Source of the DNA: Acidimicrobiales bacterium
Lineage (GTDB): Bacteria > Actinomycetota > Acidimicrobiia > Acidimicrobiales > Palsa-688
Reading direction: 5' to 3'
DNA: 5,152 bases
NCBI GenBank assembly: GCA_030039575.1
Contig: JASHVH010000225.1
Location: 1 to 5,152 of the forward strand
Every line of letters begins with the position of its first letter. Within the stretch, counting starts at the first letter, position 1. Below are positions 1 through 5,152 of the stretch, one piece after another. The translations under genes and the position numbers were made by a program. The notes beneath the pieces were generated by a model. It made no database searches. It was not told where the DNA came from and saw nothing but the letters and a program-made list of their open reading frames with translations.

Positions 1-361
1 GTATGGCTCTGGAGCGCGCCCGATTGCTCGGCCTCAGCAGCGGGGTGTGCCTCGTAGACGGTTGCGAGCAGCAGGCCAGACAGCTCGAAGCGACTTGGGG
101 ACACCCGCCGCAAGAGCATCATCTGGAGAATGTGAGCTCAACCGTCGGGCCAAAATGCGGGCCAAGACGACACGGCACTGGGTGGCGCGAGGCGTCACGA
201 CACGTACATAAACTTCCTGGTAGCCGCGGACTCTGATGACGGCCTAGGTGGAGTAACTGCGTCAAGCACCCAGACGCGTTACAACGTTCCTTACAGCGTT
301 GAGGTCGACGAGGCGCTCAACGACCCTGGGACGTCACCAAGGCTACCTATCCCGTCAAGCG
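1..361. other. Left-end stretch with no defensible gene
   Basis: I find no reading frame here with a start codon, a ribosome binding site and a recognisable product. The plus-strand frame opening at about 3 gives an arginine- and histidine-rich product without family resemblance. A second plus-strand frame stays open without a stop from 136 to 417. It includes the stretch DTYINFLVAADSDDG (about 199-243), which faintly recalls the C-terminal part of berberine-bridge-type FAD oxidases. The resemblance does not continue downstream and there is no start, so I do not call a gene. The stretch may be intergenic or hold a badly decayed remnant. Confidence 0.5.
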
Positions 362-388
362 GGCCCGGAGGACGCCTTCCTCCGGGCC
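362..388 (-). terminator. Strong hairpin, probable terminator of the propeller gene
   Basis: GGCCCGGAGGA at 362-372 and TCCTCCGGGCC at 378-388 form a perfect 11-bp GC-rich stem with a 5-nt loop. It lies 64 nt past the stop codon of the beta-propeller gene, in the right orientation to end its transcript. No U-run follows on the minus strand, so it is not a textbook intrinsic terminator. Many high-GC actinobacterial terminators are hairpins without a U tract. It could work for transcripts from either side. Confidence 0.6.
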
Positions 389-452
389 GTGCTGCCTTGG
401 ATGAGCTCCCGAGACCGTGAGTTACGCCTTGCCCCTCGCCTCGAAGGTTCAG

Positions 453-2561
453 CTACCCTCCGGCCGGGGTCAGCGTCACTGGGGCGGAGGGGCTTCCGGC
501 GCCGAGGCCGTTGTCGGCGGTCACGGTCACGCGGTAGGCGGTTCCGTCGTCCAGGCCGCCGACCGTTGCCTGCAGCTGGCTGGCCGGTACGGAAACGACG
601 GTGGCGGGGCTGCCTGAAGCCGGGGCGGCGGCTATGACGTAGGAGCTGATCGGGCTCCCTCCATCCGCGGCAGGAATCGCCCACGAGAGCGAGACCTGGC
701 CGTCAGCCGCCGAGGAGCCCTCGATCCCGGGCGCTGTAGAGGTCTGCTGGCCGTCGATCAGCGACAGGGTGTTGCTGTCGGAGTTGGCGACGTAGACGGT
801 GTCGGTGGCGGGGTCCACCCCGACCCCGTACGGCGAACTGCCCACCAAGACGCCGCTTGCGGCCGCGCCCGTCGCGCCATCGATCACCGACAGGTGGTTG
901 CCGCCGCTGTTGGCCACGTACACGGTGTCGGTGGCGGGGTCCACCCCGACCCCGGCAGGGACACTGCCGACCGAGACGGTGGTGGTAACCGTGCCCGTCG
1001 CCCCGTCGATCACCGACACACTGTTGCCGCCGTAGTTGGCCACGTACACGGTGTCAGTGGCTGGGTCCACCCCGACGCCGACGGGGCCGCTGCCGACCGA
1101 GACGGTGGTGGTAACCGTGCCCGTCGCCCCGTCGATCACCGACACACTGTCGCCGCCGTAGTTGGCCACGTACACGGTGTCGGTGGCGCTGTCCACCGCG
1201 ACCCCGGCAGGGTCGCTGCCCACCGCGACGGTGGCGGTCACCGTGCCCGTCGCCCCGTCGATCACCGACACACTGTTGCCGCCGGCGTTGGCCACGTACA
1301 CCGTGTCGGTGGCGGGGTCCACCCCGACGGCGTGGGGGTCGCTGCCGACCGGGACGGTGCCGGTCACCGCGCCCGTCGCGCCGTCGATCACCGACACACT
1401 GTCGCCAGCTTCGTTGACCACGTACACGGTGTCGGTGGCGGGGTCCACCCCGACCGCACGTGGGTCGCTGCCGACCGAGACGGTGGCGGTCACCGTGCCC
1501 GTCGCCCCGTCGATCACCGACACACTGTTGCCACCTTCGTTGGCCACGTACACGGTGTCGGTGGCGGGGTCTACCCCGACGCCGTCCGGGTAGTCGCCCA
1601 CCGAGACGGTGCCGGTCGCCGTGCCCGTCGCCCCGTCGATCACCGACATACTGTCGTCGTCGCCGTTGGCCACGTACACGGTGTCGGTGGCGGGGTCCAC
1701 GGCGACCGCGACGGGGTTGCTGCCGACCGAGACGGTGCCGGTCACCGTGGCCGTCGCCCCGTCGATCACCGACACACTGCTGCCACCTTCGTTGGCCACG
1801 TACACGGTGTCAGTGGAGGGATCCACACCGACGGCGACGGGGCCGCTGCCCACCGGAACGGTGGCGGTCACCGTGCCCGTCGCCCCGTCGATCACCGACA
1901 CACTGTCGCCAACTTGGTTGGCCACGTACACCGTGTCGGTGGCCGGGTCCACCGCGAGCCCGAAGGGCCGGCTGCCCACGGCGACAGTGCCGGTCACCGC
2001 GCCCGTCGCCCCGTCGATCACCGACACACTGTCGCCAGCTTGGTTGGCCACGTAGACGGTGTCGGTGGCGGGGTCCACCCCGACTGCGTAGGGGTCGCTG
2101 CCCACCGAGACGGTGGCGGTCACCGTGCCCGTCGCCCCGTCGATCACCGACACACTACCGTCGCCGCTGTTGGCCACGTACACGGTGTCGGTGGCGGGGT
2201 CCACCCCGACGGCGACGGGGCCGCTGCCCACCGCGACGGTGCCGGTCACCGTGCCCGTCGCGCCGTCGATCACCGACACACTGTCGTCATCGTCGTTGGC
2301 CACGTACACAGTGTCGGTGGCGGGGTCCACCGCGACCCCGATGGGCTCGCCTCCCACCGACACGGGCCCGCCCGTCTGGAAGAGGGACAGGGCCGCCGTC
2401 TGGGGAGCCGTTTTCGTCGTGGCCGGGCCGGCGCTGGTGAACGAGCTGGCCCCCCAGACGACAGCCAACGCGGCTGTCCCGGCCGCAATGAGCGGCTTGG
2501 TACCTCGAGTGAGGCGAGTTGCTGACATGGTTGAGGTGAAGGCGGTCTTTTTCGCGTTCAT
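453..2561 (-). CDS. Secreted YVTN-type beta-propeller repeat protein with C-terminal fibronectin type III domain
   Basis: This 702-residue protein has a basic N-terminus and a hydrophobic core at about residues 23-40, with likely signal cleavage near 44-47, so export is expected. Residues 67-604 are 13 tandem 42-residue blades built on VDPATDTVYVAN and SVSVIDGATGTVT, the signature of YVTN/surface-layer propellers. The last blade stops after SLIDG, lacking its outer strand; residues 52-66 before blade 1 could supply it by ring closure. Residues about 610-700 form one fibronectin type III domain (LSW at 625-627, SSY at 639-641, TAYRVTV at 674-680). No LPXTG motif or C-terminal membrane anchor is seen. 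The ATG at 2559-2561 follows AAAGGA with an 8-nt gap; the alternative ATG at residue 12 has no such site. The family is typically extracellular and tied to binding or adhesion; the ligand is unknown and no catalytic residues are visible. It appears monocistronic. Confidence 0.93.
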   Translation of the reverse strand: MNAKKTAFTSTMSATRLTRGTKPLIAAGTAALAVVWGASSFTSAGPATTKTAPQTAALSLFQTGGPVSVGGEPIGVAVDPATDTVYVANDDDDSVSVIDGATGTVTGTVAVGSGPVAVGVDPATDTVYVANSGDGSVSVIDGATGTVTATVSVGSDPYAVGVDPATDTVYVANQAGDSVSVIDGATGAVTGTVAVGSRPFGLAVDPATDTVYVANQVGDSVSVIDGATGTVTATVPVGSGPVAVGVDPSTDTVYVANEGGSSVSVIDGATATVTGTVSVGSNPVAVAVDPATDTVYVANGDDDSMSVIDGATGTATGTVSVGDYPDGVGVDPATDTVYVANEGGNSVSVIDGATGTVTATVSVGSDPRAVGVDPATDTVYVVNEAGDSVSVIDGATGAVTGTVPVGSDPHAVGVDPATDTVYVANAGGNSVSVIDGATGTVTATVAVGSDPAGVAVDSATDTVYVANYGGDSVSVIDGATGTVTTTVSVGSGPVGVGVDPATDTVYVANYGGNSVSVIDGATGTVTTTVSVGSVPAGVGVDPATDTVYVANSGGNHLSVIDGATGAAASGVLVGSSPYGVGVDPATDTVYVANSDSNTLSLIDGQQTSTAPGIEGSSAADGQVSLSWAIPAADGGSPISSYVIAAAPASGSPATVVSVPASQLQATVGGLDDGTAYRVTVTADNGLGAGSPSAPVTLTPAGG
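750..2363 (-). repeat. 126-bp tandem repeat, 13 copies, encoding propeller blades
   Basis: The units have an exact 126-bp period with no indels over 12 full copies. The 13th (726-851) keeps only its first 102 bp of blade sequence, ending at 750. Unit limits counted from the gene start are 2238-2363, 2112-2237, 1986-2111 and so on down to 852-977. Long tracts are identical between units even at synonymous sites; for example CGTCGATCACCGACA recurs in the first 12 copies and GTTGGCCACGTA in nearly all. Units 978-1103 and 1104-1229 differ at one of their first 78 positions and share private synonymous variants. This indicates recent duplication or gene conversion, and copy number may vary between strains. 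Assembly from short reads could miscount it. Confidence 0.95.
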
Positions 2562-2569
2562 GGGGCTTG

Positions 2570-2575
2570 TCCTTT
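2570..2575 (-). promoter_or_regulatory. Ribosome binding site of the propeller gene
   Basis: On the minus strand AAAGGA lies 8 nt before the ATG at 2559-2561. It supports that start over the in-frame ATG 33 nt further in (2526-2528), which has no purine-rich sequence ahead of it. The longer start also supplies the lysines of a normal signal-peptide n-region. Confidence 0.75.
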
Positions 2576-2703
2576 CGGATCGTGTTGCGGTTTAGTGCCG
2601 GGCAGGCCCCGTGCAGGTGCAGCTAGCCGGAACGGCTTCCGATCCCCGAGCCTCGCCCCGCGCTTTATTGTGCGATGACGTCAGGACTGTGACCAGGAAA
2701 ATC

Positions 2704-2739
2704 ACCGGAAATTCCGGGTAAGTTTCCGGTAAATTCCGA
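2704..2739. promoter_or_regulatory. Cluster of TTCCGG palindromes, candidate operator
   Basis: CCGGAAATTCCGG at 2705-2717 is a perfect 13-bp palindrome. ACCGGAAA at 2704-2711 and TTTCCGGT at 2723-2730 form a second, overlapping perfect 8-bp inverted repeat. AAATTCCG occurs at 2709-2716 and again at 2731-2738, 22 bp apart, which is about two helical turns. The cluster sits roughly 145-180 bp upstream of the propeller start, in locally AT-richer DNA. This suits a protein-binding site, but no regulator is identified and no clear -35/-10 pair was found beside it. A TGACGTCA palindrome also lies nearby at 2676-2683. Confidence 0.4.
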
Positions 2740-2774
2740 GTGTCGTTCGTCCAGAAAGCACGCCTAAGTTCCCT

Positions 2775-2845
2775 GTGACAACGGTCATTTGTCACGTCTC
2801 GATGCTTGTGACAACGCTCATTTGTCCCCGTTTGTCGCGAACAAA
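2775..2845. promoter_or_regulatory. Paired GTGACAA/TTGTCAC inverted repeats, candidate operator array
   Basis: GTGACAA (2775-2781) and TTGTCAC (2789-2795) form a perfect 7-bp inverted repeat with a 7-nt spacer. A near copy follows at 2808-2828 with TTGTCCC as the right arm, so the two 21-bp elements are direct repeats 33 bp apart, about three helical turns. A third related site, TTTGT-n5-ACAAA, lies at 2831-2845. Repeated, phased dyads upstream of a gene are typical of cooperative repressor or activator binding. The spacing does not fit the CRP consensus. The nearest gene they could control is the propeller gene, whose start lies about 215 bp away. Confidence 0.45.
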
Positions 2846-3119
2846 ACCCTCGGCCACCGAGACAGGCCGGGGAGTGGGGAAACTCAGCGACGCGGTCGAG
2901 AGAACCTGGCCTGCTCGTCTAAGCACGGCGCTTTCCGCGGCGGCTCCAGGAACAACGGGACCTCAGCCATCCTGCGCAGAACGTTCGGCTCGCAGGGGCT
3001 GGGGCGGCTCCACGCGTAACTGTGTTTGTTTGTGTTAGCCCCTCTGCACGTCGCAACGGCCTTTTGAGGGCCGGCCGGCGCTTGGCGCCCTTGTTGTAAT
3101 TGCTATTTGGGTTCCACAT
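2846..3119. other. Remaining intergenic DNA upstream of the BON fragment
   Basis: Neither strand has a convincing gene: the short open frames have unnatural composition and no ribosome binding sites. A T/G-rich tract (GTGTTTGTTTGTGTTA) ends near 3037. It is followed by two small hairpins, CGGCC/GGCCG at 3057-3073 and GGCGC/GCGCC at 3077-3089, then a T-rich stretch at 3091-3109. The second hairpin plus T-rich tail could act as a weak plus-strand terminator. Confidence 0.4.
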
Positions 3120-3494
3120 TTGGAAGGCCCCCAGGTGTCGGGGGGCCGGCCGGCGGGCGACCGCTTGGAGGTGCTCATAGGTGGTAGTGGGGATGCCTCG
3201 ATTGCTGCGCTAGGCGCCGACAGGTTCGTGCCGGACCACTCCATCAGCGTCGACACCCACGACGGCCAGGTGACGCTCCGGGGCGAGGTACGGCACCATT
3301 ACCATCGCCAGGCGGCAGAGCTGGCCGTGGCGCGCTGGTCATCGTTTCGTAACGGCACCACCACGCGGCTGGCGTCGCAGCCAACGTACTCCAGGGCTCG
3401 GGTTTATCAGGTCAGCACGTACTCGTCCTTGCGGCGGACCTGTGACTCCGCCGGCTCACCCTTCGGGGTTCGCTCGAGCAAGAAACTGAAGTAG
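3120..3494 (+). pseudogene. BON-domain gene fragment
   Basis: The recognisable part is residues about 24-80 (roughly 3189-3360). It reads DASIAALGADRFVPDHSI, then VDTHDGQVTLRGEV, then a helix RQAAELAVARW. This matches the beta-beta-helix pattern of BON domains (OsmY type), which usually bind membranes or phospholipids in envelope-stress proteins. The last strand, normally a V-x-N-x-hydrophobic segment, is not recognisable. The first 23 residues look like translated GC-rich intergenic DNA over a hairpin. The TTG at 3120 has no ribosome binding site and no better start exists. The frame's last 88 bp run antisense through the end of the DUF899 gene, which is implausible for an intact gene. I read it as a truncated or decayed gene with one BON domain left. 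It could alternatively be a short divergent BON protein. Confidence 0.55.
3126..3147. terminator. GC-rich hairpin, possible terminator-like element
   Basis: GGCCCCC (3126-3132) and GGGGGCC (3141-3147) make a perfect 7-bp stem around an 8-nt loop. No T-run follows on either strand. It lies 260 bp beyond the DUF899 stop and just ahead of the BON-domain fragment, so it could insulate the two sides. It is directly followed by GGCCGGCG, as is the hairpin at 3057-3073. Confidence 0.3.
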
Positions 3495-4153
3495 GGAGCG
3501 ACAAACGGGTCCGGTGCCGACACGGTGTACGTGTGGTAGACGGCGCCGTCCTCGCGCGCGAACGCGATCCAGCTCGGGTTCTCACGCAGCCCGTCCTTCA
3601 GCTCGGCGCCAACGTCGTGTGCCCACTGCCGAAGCGAGTCAGGCGGGTGGTCGATAAGCGCCTGGAGCTCTGGGCTTTGCTGCGCCTGTTCCTCTGTCAC
3701 CGCCAGGCCGAAGTCAAAGGCGAAGTCGGACCCGTAGGTAGAGACGTAGGGGAACTGCCAACCCATCCGCCGTTTGTACGCGACCAGCTGCTCGATCGGC
3801 GCGCGCGAGAAGCAGACCAGCGTCACGTCGCTGTGGTTCAGATGGACGAGCGTGCCGTCGAGGCCATCGGCCAGGCTCGTGCAGCCAGGGCAAGCTCCGA
3901 TCCTGTAGTCGGGGCCGTACATGGCGTTGTAGGCCAGCAACTGGGACCGGCCATCGAAAAGGTCGGCGAGGCTCCTCTTGCCCTCCTCCGTGTCGAACCA
4001 GTACTCCTTGTCGACCAGCACCCAAGGGAGCTCACTACGCTTTTTCTTAACCTCCTCGTTTCGCTCGGCCTGCTCTGCCTCGAGCTTGGCGAGCGCCGCC
4101 CGGGCGACTTGCCACTCCTCCCGGGTCCCGGTCGTGTGCTCGATCTCGCTCAT
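3407..4153 (-). CDS. DUF899 family thioredoxin-like protein
   Basis: This is a 248-residue cytoplasmic protein without signal or membrane segments. Residues 13-40 form a charged helix. ELPWVLVDKEYWFD (41-54), SLADLFDGRSQLLAYNAMYG (61-80), CPGC (88-91), the HLNHSDVTLVCFSRAP segment (104-119) and GWQFPYVSTYGSDF (131-144) occur in the order and spacing typical of DUF899 proteins. YHTY at 206-209 and RTPKG at 228-232 mark the usual C-terminal part. The fold is thioredoxin-like and CPGC resembles a redox pair, but the family's substrate is not established, so a redox role is inference. The ATG at 4151-4153 follows GGAGAGGAG with a 5-nt gap. An upstream in-frame start at 4240 would add 29 unconserved residues across that ribosome binding site and is rejected. 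Length and motifs are intact, with no frameshift. Confidence 0.9.
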   Translation of the reverse strand: MSEIEHTTGTREEWQVARAALAKLEAEQAERNEEVKKKRSELPWVLVDKEYWFDTEEGKRSLADLFDGRSQLLAYNAMYGPDYRIGACPGCTSLADGLDGTLVHLNHSDVTLVCFSRAPIEQLVAYKRRMGWQFPYVSTYGSDFAFDFGLAVTEEQAQQSPELQALIDHPPDSLRQWAHDVGAELKDGLRENPSWIAFAREDGAVYHTYTVSAPDPFVAPYFSFLLERTPKGEPAESQVRRKDEYVLT

Positions 4154-4158
4154 CTCGT

Positions 4159-4167
4159 CTCCTCTCC
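4159..4167 (-). promoter_or_regulatory. Ribosome binding site fixing the DUF899 start
   Basis: The minus-strand sequence GGAGAGGAG ends 5 nt before the ATG at 4151-4153. It rules out the longer upstream start, which would place this site inside the coding sequence. Confidence 0.8.
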
Positions 4168-4297
4168 GATTCAGTCTCGGGGCGGCACGGAAAATGTGCG
4201 CCGTCCCCCAACCAATACCATGGATCAGAGGTTGAGGCACACGAGTACTTCACCCCTGGGCCGGCATATCGAACATCCGAGGCTCCGGCCCGGTTCA

Positions 4298-4522
4298 ATG
4301 GCCGCCGGGCGTTATGCGACTATGAAGTGCCAAAACCACGCCCTAAGAGCGAACCAGGCGTTGCAGGACTGGGCACGCGACAGCGGCTTGGTGATCGACC
4401 GTCGGACGGTCCCCGAGGGTGACGCATTTGCCTGTCGCTATGAGGCCTTCTGGACCAACCCGGCGGTTGAGCCGCGCAAGACGAGGTGGACGGTCGAGTT
4501 GTCGATCCTCCTGGCCAAGTAG
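4298..4522 (+). pseudogene. C-terminal half of a GyrI-like (effector-binding) domain protein
   Basis: The frame gives AAGRYATMKC, then QALQDWARDSGLVIDRRTV, then GDAFACRYEAF, then TNPAVEP and WTVELSILLAK before a TAG. This matches the second half of stand-alone GyrI-like small-molecule-binding proteins: GRYA-type strand, helix with a WA motif, R-x-E strand, TDPAxEP turn, W-x-TEL strand. The usual domain is about 150 residues; only about 75 remain, and the sequence upstream in all three plus frames does not supply the first half. The ATGs at 4298 and 4322 lack a good ribosome binding site, and the upstream DNA is the leader of the divergent DUF899 gene. I infer a 5'-truncated remnant. A short functional protein cannot be excluded. 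GyrI-like proteins are known to bind drugs or gyrase; nothing here shows the ligand. Confidence 0.6.
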
Positions 4523-4725
4523 GTCACCCGCTCCCCAGAGCAACGCGGCGTGGACCGCCGGCGCCCTTGGCGCGGCGACCAGTTCAGGAACGGGGCCGGC
4601 GCGGCAGAAGCGTACAAGAACAGCACCAGCATCGCCGCCGTTACCCAGAACCAGAACGACGCCTTTCCTCCACCGGGACTTGCTCCGGTAATAGGCGCGA
4701 CCTTTGATTCAAGTTCAGGCCTCAA
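4438..4725 (-). pseudogene. Truncated N-terminus of an MFS-type transporter
   Basis: Residues 1-45 (4591-4725) carry a polar leader, then KASFWFWVTAAMLVLFLYAS and AAPAP. This looks like the first membrane helix of MFS drug/sugar exporters, where an A-S-A-P-x-P-L-Y motif normally follows. After AAPAP the frame turns into arginine-rich sequence and continues antisense through the GyrI-like fragment. No other transporter helices are found in any frame. The TTG start at 4723-4725 has an excellent ribosome binding site, GAGAGGAG at 6 nt, so translation signals survived. The roughly 400-residue body is missing. It lies 64 bp downstream of the SDR gene on the same strand and may have been co-transcribed with it. 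Alternatively it is a 95-residue single-pass membrane protein, which I consider less likely. Confidence 0.5.
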
Positions 4726-4731
4726 GATTTG

Positions 4732-4739
4732 CTCCTCTC
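4732..4739 (-). promoter_or_regulatory. Ribosome binding site before a TTG start
   Basis: The minus-strand sequence GAGAGGAG lies 6 nt before the TTG at 4723-4725. It is one of the strongest Shine-Dalgarno matches in the window, yet it serves an open frame whose transporter-like part lasts only about 45 codons. This supports reading the frame as a once-functional gene. Confidence 0.65.
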
Positions 4740-4789
4740 TGGGATCGGAGCGGCTCGGTCGAGACTCCGCCGAATGCCCGCGATCGTGT

Positions 4790-5152
4790 TCAAGACCCGC
4801 CGTAAGCCGGCAGAATGGCCCCGCTCACGGGCCCGGCTTTGTCGCTGACCAGAAATGCGATGACCTCGGCGATGGCCTCCGGCTCTACCGCGGTCGTCAG
4901 CGCCTCCGGCGGGAACAGCGTCTTGTTCTTTTCGGTGGCGATGAGCTGGGGGACGACGGCGTTGACCCGGATGCCATGTGGACGCAGCTCAACGTCGAGC
5001 GTGCGGACAAGATGAACGAGCGCGGCCTTGGTTACACCGTAGGCGGCGAAGCCGGCAGTCGGCTCGACGCCTGGCCGGGACGCGATGTGGACGATAGCGC
5101 CCGAGCCCCTTTGTTGCATGTAAGGCACCACCGCCTGTGTCAGCCACAGCGC
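4790..5152 (-). CDS. Short-chain dehydrogenase/reductase (SDR), C-terminal part
   Basis: The gene runs off the right edge; the frame is open to 5152 and 120 residues are visible. They contain the classical SDR active site: the serine in HIAS (visible residue 25), then YGVTK with Tyr 38 and Lys 42, the 13-residue Ser-Tyr spacing being canonical. RVNAVVP follows, then the usual C-terminal helix (AIAEVIAFLVSD) and PVSGAILPAYGGS. The Rossmann TGxxxGxG motif and NNAG lie outside the window. SDRs of this type are cytoplasmic NAD(P)(H)-dependent oxidoreductases of about 250 residues; the substrate cannot be inferred. The glycine that normally follows the VxP proline is glutamine here (PQLIAT). The GTG at 5129 is internal, not the start. 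Confidence 0.88.
   Translation of the reverse strand, partial: ALWLTQAVVPYMQQRGSGAIVHIASRPGVEPTAGFAAYGVTKAALVHLVRTLDVELRPHGIRVNAVVPQLIATEKNKTLFPPEALTTAVEPEAIAEVIAFLVSDKAGPVSGAILPAYGGS

Noticed and set aside
750..2363. CRISPR-like array because of the regular repeats
   Set aside because: The period is 126 bp with no spacer/repeat alternation, and the whole array is translated as propeller blades.
1460..2440. A second long plus-strand frame rich in Arg, Pro, Cys and Trp
   Set aside because: Same repeat shadow in another frame; it resembles no protein family.
894..2525. A 543-codon open frame on the plus strand, rich in H, R, G and V
   Set aside because: It is antisense to the propeller repeat. 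The 126-bp period is a multiple of three, so one stop-free unit makes the whole opposite frame open. Composition is unnatural and there is no ribosome binding site.
2775..2795. CRP-type site (TGTGA-n6-TCACA)
   Set aside because: The half-sites are present but separated by 13 nt instead of 6, so the match is superficial.
2592..3119. Several short open frames on both strands of the intergenic region
   Set aside because: None has a ribosome binding site, sensible composition or a recognisable domain, and they overlap the inverted repeats.
4154..4240. N-terminal extension of DUF899 by 29 residues
   Set aside because: It would bury a strong ribosome binding site and adds sequence unlike the family's N-terminus.
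3533..4297. Long plus-strand frame opposite the DUF899 gene, continuing into the GyrI-like fragment
   Set aside because: The part over DUF899 is an antisense shadow created by GC-rich codons. Only the segment after about 4298 has family resemblance.
4746..4769. CGGAG/CTCCG hairpin between the SDR gene and the transporter fragment
   Set aside because: The outer stem is only 5 bp around a large loop, with no U-run; too weak to call a terminator.

Overview
The window is GC-rich DNA with strong GC bias at third codon positions, purine-rich Shine-Dalgarno sites and protein families common in soil actinobacteria. A high-GC Gram-positive bacterium is the best guess, but no marker gene fixes the taxon. 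There are two complete genes and one partial gene, all on the minus strand, plus three recognisable gene fragments. No rRNA, tRNA, CRISPR array, transposase or attachment site was seen.

Layout: 1-452 holds no gene I can defend, but carries a strong hairpin at 362-388 that suits a terminator for the next gene. 453-2561 (minus) is a secreted 702-residue protein: signal peptide, 13 tandem 42-residue YVTN-type beta-propeller blades, then one fibronectin type III domain. Its DNA is a 126-bp tandem repeat. 2562-3119 is a roughly 550-bp gene-free stretch with clustered inverted and direct repeats that look like operators, and GGCCGGCC-containing hairpins at its far end, the second just beyond it. 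3120-3494 (plus) contains a BON-domain fragment whose frame runs into the 3' end of the next gene. 3407-4153 (minus) is an intact DUF899 thioredoxin-like protein. 4298-4522 (plus) is the C-terminal half of a GyrI-like domain. 4591-4725 (minus) is the N-terminus of an MFS-type transporter with its start signals intact but its body missing. 4790-5152 (minus) is the C-terminal part of an SDR oxidoreductase that runs off the window.

The genes do not form an obvious pathway. The right half reads as an eroded accessory region: three family fragments surround one intact gene. The most unusual object is the propeller gene. Its framework is nearly invariant between blades, including at synonymous sites. 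Amino-acid variation is concentrated in the two loops per blade that the standard propeller topology places on the same face. That pattern suggests recent blade amplification with diversification of one binding surface. I see no evidence for a wholly new multi-gene system.
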